Below are positions 6,126-8,841 of a stretch of 8,841 nucleotides of DNA, one piece after another (position 1 is the first letter of the stretch; every line of letters starts with the position of its first letter). A model generated the notes under the pieces. The model was given only the letters and a program-made list of their open reading frames with translations. It made no database searches and was not told where the DNA came from. This DNA is from Tardiphaga sp. (lineage in GTDB: Bacteria; Pseudomonadota; Alphaproteobacteria; Rhizobiales; Xanthobacteraceae): NCBI GenBank assembly GCA_028290765.1, contig JAQGJF010000381.1, positions 1-8,841 of the forward strand. The letters are read 5' to 3'. The position numbers and the translations under genes are program-made.

Positions 6126-7135
6126 TGCAGGCTCGCCAGATAGGCCGAGATCGCGCGCAGTTCCGCCGGCTCGAGCGGGACCGCCGGCATGTTGTTGCCG
6201 GGTTTGAGCGTCTGCGGATCGGCGATCCAGGCCGCAAGCGAGCCGCGGGTGGTCTCGAGCAGCCCTGCGGCGATGTATTTTCGTCCGCCGACATGGGTGA
6301 GATCGGGGCCGGTCTTGCCGTCCGCGGGGGTGCCGCGGATGGCGTGGCATGCCGCGCACGGCTTTGCCAGAAACGCCTGCCGCCCTGCCGCGATCTCCGG
6401 GTCGGGCAAAGTGGCGGCGTCCTGGCGCTGCAGGCGGGCCCAGGCCTCGAAAACCGAAGGTTCCTCGGCGATGACGAAGAAAGCCATGTGCGCATGTTGC
6501 ATGCCGCAGAACTCCGCGCACTGGCCGCGATAGACTCCGGCCCGTTCGGCGCGAATGACGAGTTCGTTGGGACGACCTGGGATGAGGTCCTGCTTGCCGG
6601 CCAGACTGGGCACCCAGAAGGAATGGATGACGTCGACGCCTTCGAGCTGCAGACGGACGTTGCGTCCGACCGGGACGTGGATCTCGTTGGCGGTTTCAAA
6701 CCGCTGGCCCGGCTCGGGGCCGAGATATTCCACCCCCCACCACCATTGCAGGCCGCGGATCTTCACCGTGAGGTCTTCGCTGCCGGCGGCATTCAGGTTT
6801 CGCATGACGAAAAAGCTTGACACTGTGAAGGCGCTGATGATGACGGCGGTGGCGACGACAGCAGCGGCGACGGTGAGCGTCATCCGCCGCTCGGTTTGCG
6901 GATTGGTGCGGGCCGCCCGCGGATCCGCGCCGCGGTTGCGACGCAGCGCCAGGATCAGCGCGATCATGACCAGCGTCCAGACCACCGAACACACCACGAC
7001 GATCGCAATGATCAGCTGCCTGAGGTGGATGGCGGAAGCGCCATGCACGTCGAGCGCTGATTGCCATCCAGAGCATCCGGCCAGCGTCAGCGACGCCGCC
7101 AGCGAGAGCAGCGTTAATCCGCGCGTCCGCATCAT
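6122..7135 (-). CDS. coxM: Alternative oxidase subunit II fused to cytochrome c, lipoprotein (CoxM)
   Basis: This carries the CuA electron-entry site plus a tethered cytochrome c (caa3-like arrangement). It is 337 aa from ATG 7135-7133, which overlaps the preceding stop as ATGA; the adjacent ATG one codon later is equally possible. A lipoprotein signal ends at a perfect lipobox LAGC, predicting lipidated Cys21. Two membrane helices (about 40-64 and 86-110) anchor it. The aromatic patch WWWGVEY (131-137) is the usual electron entry surface. The CuA ligands are complete: His171, Cys206, Glu208, Cys210, His214 and Met217 (within GQCAEFCGMQHAHM). The C-terminal domain has haem motif CAACH (260-264) and Met316 as sixth ligand (NNMPAVPL). 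No good Shine-Dalgarno precedes it, so translation is probably coupled to the gene upstream. Confidence 0.95.
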   Translation of the reverse strand: MMRTRGLTLLSLAASLTLAGCSGWQSALDVHGASAIHLRQLIIAIVVVCSVVWTLVMIALILALRRNRGADPRAARTNPQTERRMTLTVAAAVVATAVIISAFTVSSFFVMRNLNAAGSEDLTVKIRGLQWWWGVEYLGPEPGQRFETANEIHVPVGRNVRLQLEGVDVIHSFWVPSLAGKQDLIPGRPNELVIRAERAGVYRGQCAEFCGMQHAHMAFFVIAEEPSVFEAWARLQRQDAATLPDPEIAAGRQAFLAKPCAACHAIRGTPADGKTGPDLTHVGGRKYIAAGLLETTRGSLAAWIADPQTLKPGNNMPAVPLEPAELRAISAYLASLQ

Positions 7136-7695
7136 GGTGTCGGGCCCTGGTCAGGGTGCAGCGGCGTCGGCCCCTGATCGAACAGCTTCGCCGCCGGCCC
7201 GCGATTTTCCGACGGGCGGGTGTGCTTCTCGTCGTTGCGGCTGGGGGCGGCGGTTTTCGCACTGTAGGCGCCGATGGTCTGCACGTAACCGGCGAGCTGC
7301 CATATCTGTTCGGTCGTCATCTTGTCGCGGAACGCCGGCATACCGTGCGGGCGGCCGTCGCGGATCGAAGCAAAGATCGACACCATCTCGGGCCCGTAAT
7401 TCCACCAGCCGTCGAGGAAGGCCGGGCCTGCGCCGCCTTGACCGTCGCCGTGACAGGATTTGCAGCCGAACCAGGAATACAGCCGTTTGCCCTGGCTGAG
7501 ATTATAGGCATTGAATTCATACGGCTGGTTCAGCGCGAAATAGATTTGCGGCGGTGCGCCGCTGATCCGGTTCGGCATCAGCGCGATTTCGTCGAGCGCG
7601 GCCGCGAGCGGCGGATCGAGGCGAAGCTCGCGCTCCTCTCGCTCGCACCCTGCCGTGGCGACCGCCAGGCCGAGAAGCACAGGGATGATCCGCAT
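7132..7695 (-). CDS. Cytochrome c lipoprotein, first gene of the oxidase operon
   Basis: This 187-aa monohaem cytochrome c starts at ATG 7695-7693; an in-frame stop lies seven codons upstream, so no longer start exists. It has no clear Shine-Dalgarno and a strong inverted repeat just upstream. The leader MRIIPVLLGLAVATAGC looks like a lipoprotein signal with Cys17, though TAGC is a weaker lipobox than that of CoxM. The N-terminal part (PPLAAALDEIALMPNRISGAPPQIYF in parts, about 28-53) precedes the haem domain. That domain has CKSCH at 78-82 and Met119 (HGMPAFRDKMT), followed by a C-terminal helix (TTEQIWQLAGYVQTIGAY). The last 40 residues are polar, low-complexity and end in a duplicated DQGPTP. 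It probably feeds electrons to CoxM; an oxidase-subunit role is also possible. Confidence 0.92.
   Translation of the reverse strand: MRIIPVLLGLAVATAGCEREERELRLDPPLAAALDEIALMPNRISGAPPQIYFALNQPYEFNAYNLSQGKRLYSWFGCKSCHGDGQGGAGPAFLDGWWNYGPEMVSIFASIRDGRPHGMPAFRDKMTTEQIWQLAGYVQTIGAYSAKTAAPSRNDEKHTRPSENRGPAAKLFDQGPTPLHPDQGPTP
7135..7179 (-). repeat. Imperfect duplication encoding two DQGPTP units at the end of the cytochrome lipoprotein gene
   Basis: Two 18-nt segments (7179-7162 and 7152-7135 on the minus strand) each encode DQGPTP, and three residues (LHP) lie between them. They match at 14 of 18 bases, with all differences at third codon positions. The second copy runs right up to the stop codon and into the coxM start region. 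Confidence 0.7.
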
Positions 7696-7700
7696 GGTCG

Positions 7701-7754
7701 TATCGGTCGCTCAACGCGTGGAACTTGGCCGTAACAAGCCTTGCTCGACCGATA
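7701..7754. promoter_or_regulatory. Nested inverted repeat in the divergent oxidase operon/fdhD intergenic region
   Basis: TATCGGTCG-CT-CAA (7701-7714) and TTG-CT-CGACCGATA (7741-7754) are inverted arms pairing at 12 of 14 positions, with a symmetric CT/CT mismatch. Inside lies CTTG-N7-CAAG (7724-7738), and CAAG-C-CTTG (7735-7743) overlaps the right side. In the oxidase-operon mRNA this could fold into a long hairpin ending 5 nt before the first start codon. As DNA it could be an operator for a dimeric regulator. It does not fit the FixK/FNR pattern TTG-N8-CAA exactly. Confidence 0.55.
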
Positions 7755-7859
7755 GGTTCCCTCGTTCAATGTAGGCTGGCGGACTCAACGAACGGGAAAA
7801 TACCCGCTGGAACATTTGCCGTTGCCACGGCTTTAAAATTCGCAACTGCGGACGACGTA

Positions 7860-8696
7860 ATGAACCAGCCTCTTCAGCGCTATATGCAGGCCGATCTGGT
7901 TTCCGTCGTGGTTTCTGCGACCTGCGATGAGGGCGGCATCCGGAAGTCGCGGCTGGTCTGCGTCGCCGAAGAGACGCCCGTCGCCTTCCGCTATAGCGGT
8001 TTCGCTCACGCCGTAATGATGGCGACGCCGTGCGATCTGGAGGATTTTGCCGCAGGCTTCTCCATTTCCGAAGGTGTCATAGAATCCTGCTCCGATTGTC
8101 CCGACGTGGCGGTGTCGCACGGCAGTGAGGGCATCACCGTCGATATCCCGCTCACCGGCCGGCACCTGCATCGCTATCTGGCCGGGCGCCGGATCCGTCA
8201 GATGCGCGGTCATACCAGCTGCGGCCTTTGCGGGGTCGAGGATCTCAAGGACGTGGCGCGCCCGCAAACGCGTGTCACGCCGTCGCTTCCGCTGGATGCC
8301 GAGCTGATCGTGGCGGCGCTTGCCGCGTTGCGACAATGGCAACCGCTGAGCCGGCTGACACGCTGCGCCCATGCCTCGGCGTGGGTCAACTCGGACGGAA
8401 ATCTTCACACCGTGCGCGAAGACGTCGGCCGGCACAATTCTCTCGATAAGCTGATCGGCGCTCTTGCGCGCGGTGGAGCCCGGCGTCCCGATGGCTTCTG
8501 CCTGGTCACCAGCCGGTGCTCGTTTGAAATGGTGCAAAAAGCCGTCGCCGCCGGCTTTCCAGGCCTGGTGTCCGCCGGGGCGCCGACCGCGCAAGCCATA
8601 CGTCTGGCCGCCGCGGCCGGATTGACGCTTTACTCGCTTTCGCGCGACGGCGAACCGTTGCTGTTCACGTCGCCGTCTCAGGAGAACGACACATGA
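7860..8696 (+). CDS. fdhD: Formate dehydrogenase accessory sulfurtransferase FdhD
   Basis: FdhD moves sulfur from a cysteine desulfurase to the molybdenum cofactor (bis-MGD), activating formate-dehydrogenase-like enzymes in the cytoplasm. The frame is open from 7725. ATG 7860 is chosen because it gives 278 aa, the normal length, and places the catalytic CxxC at Cys121/Cys124 (TSCGLCGVEDL), the same numbering as in E. coli. No strong ribosome-binding site is visible there, so the start is moderately sure; ATG 7884 is an alternative. Other conserved segments are EDFAAGFSISEGVI (61-74), REDVGRHNSLDKLIG (186-200) and SRCSFEMVQKA (218-228). The usual TGGxH stretch reads TRCAH (167-171), a variant. 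The stop overlaps the next start as ATGA, tying it to the molybdoenzyme downstream, its probable client. It is divergent from the oxidase operon. Confidence 0.94.
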   Translation: MNQPLQRYMQADLVSVVVSATCDEGGIRKSRLVCVAEETPVAFRYSGFAHAVMMATPCDLEDFAAGFSISEGVIESCSDCPDVAVSHGSEGITVDIPLTGRHLHRYLAGRRIRQMRGHTSCGLCGVEDLKDVARPQTRVTPSLPLDAELIVAALAALRQWQPLSRLTRCAHASAWVNSDGNLHTVREDVGRHNSLDKLIGALARGGARRPDGFCLVTSRCSFEMVQKAVAAGFPGLVSAGAPTAQAIRLAAAAGLTLYSLSRDGEPLLFTSPSQENDT

Positions 8697-8841
8697 GCAG
8701 AACACGCAAGCTGGCTCCTGATCTCGAGGTGAAACCCTACGACTCGCCATCCGGCGGCTGGGGTTCGGTCAAGTCGCTGGCAAAAAGTCTGCAGCGCGAC
8801 CACGTGCCGTTCAGCGGTCCGCCGGTCCTGCTCAAGCAGAA
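8693..8841 (+). CDS. FdhF/YdeP-family molybdopterin oxidoreductase, N-terminal fragment
   Basis: Forty-nine codons are visible before the right edge. The start ATG 8693 overlaps the fdhD stop as ATGA and has an AGGAG at 8680-8684, 8 nt upstream. The visible part includes KPYDSPSGGWGSVKSLAKSL and HVPFSGPPVLLKQ. From memory, the sequence YDSPSGGWGS followed by a PxxLLKQN-like segment is typical of the FdhF/YdeP family of cytoplasmic bis-MGD oxidoreductases related to formate dehydrogenase alpha subunits. The catalytic residues and Fe-S motif lie beyond the window. The FdhD partner immediately upstream agrees with this. Physiological substrate is unknown for most family members, so no reaction is assigned. 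Confidence 0.8.
   Translation, partial: MSRTRKLAPDLEVKPYDSPSGGWGSVKSLAKSLQRDHVPFSGPPVLLKQ

Noticed and set aside
6126..6521. Upstream extension of coxN
   Set aside because: It lies wholly inside coxM in another frame; the ATGA start at 6125 gives the normal N-terminus.
7724..7738. FixK/FNR box at CTTG-N7-CAAG
   Set aside because: The half-sites resemble TTG/CAA, but the spacing is 7 instead of 8 and the inner bases do not match, so it is reported only as part of the inverted repeat.
7764..7769. TTGAAC (minus strand) as a -35 for the oxidase operon
   Set aside because: The sequence 17 nt downstream is GAGCAA, not a -10. GGAAC nearby was also tested as an EcfG-type site, but the matching CGTT spacing is wrong.
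7834..7839. TAAAAT as an fdhD -10 box
   Set aside because: No -35 hexamer lies at 16-18 bp; too weak to annotate.

Overview
The window is GC-rich DNA with tightly packed genes. It most resembles an alphaproteobacterium of the Bradyrhizobium / Rhodopseudomonas / Afipia group (Nitrobacteraceae). The grounds are an IbpA-like small heat-shock gene behind a ROSE-type RNA thermometer, a cluster in the order of the Bradyrhizobium coxMNOP alternative oxidase genes, and an FdhD gene coupled to an FdhF/YdeP-type molybdoenzyme. The assignment rests on recognised protein families and gene order, not on a database search.

Layout. (1) 1-937, minus strand: a heat-shock unit with a promoter (about 911-937), a roughly 100-nt leader with ROSE architecture, hsp20 (333-800), and a small protein of unknown function (1-200) that runs off the left edge. 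(2) 1099-2001, plus strand: a membrane-anchored dihaem cytochrome c, convergent with the oxidase operon; the two stop codons are 7 bp apart. (3) 2009-7695, minus strand: a seven-gene operon read from right to left. It encodes a cytochrome c lipoprotein, CoxM (lipoprotein subunit II with a cytochrome c domain), CoxN (subunit I with two extra C-terminal helices), CoxO (a five-helix subunit III), a small membrane protein, a CtaG-type assembly factor and a membrane-anchored monohaem cytochrome c. The first four junctions are ATGA overlaps and the last two overlap by 13 and 20 nt, so the whole set should be translated as a coupled unit. (4) 7696-7859: a divergent intergenic region with a long nested inverted repeat directly upstream of the first oxidase-operon start codon. 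(5) 7860-8841, plus strand: fdhD and the start of a FdhF/YdeP-family molybdopterin oxidoreductase, again joined by an ATGA overlap.

How it works together. The oxidase operon encodes the catalytic core of an A1-type haem-copper oxidase (haem a, haem a3-CuB, CuA) with three c-type haems in its own operon. The neighbouring dihaem cytochrome could bring the local total to five. Electrons probably pass from periplasmic or lipid-anchored cytochromes to the CoxM haem, then CuA, haem a and the haem a3-CuB centre. CtaG probably helps deliver copper. The most unusual observation is that CoxN keeps all metal ligands, the helix-VI Glu and the cross-linked Tyr, but has Asn at the canonical D-channel entrance Asp and Gln at the canonical K-channel Lys. 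Its proton uptake route or pumping must therefore differ from textbook oxidases.

No tRNA, rRNA, CRISPR array, insertion sequence or phage gene was seen.
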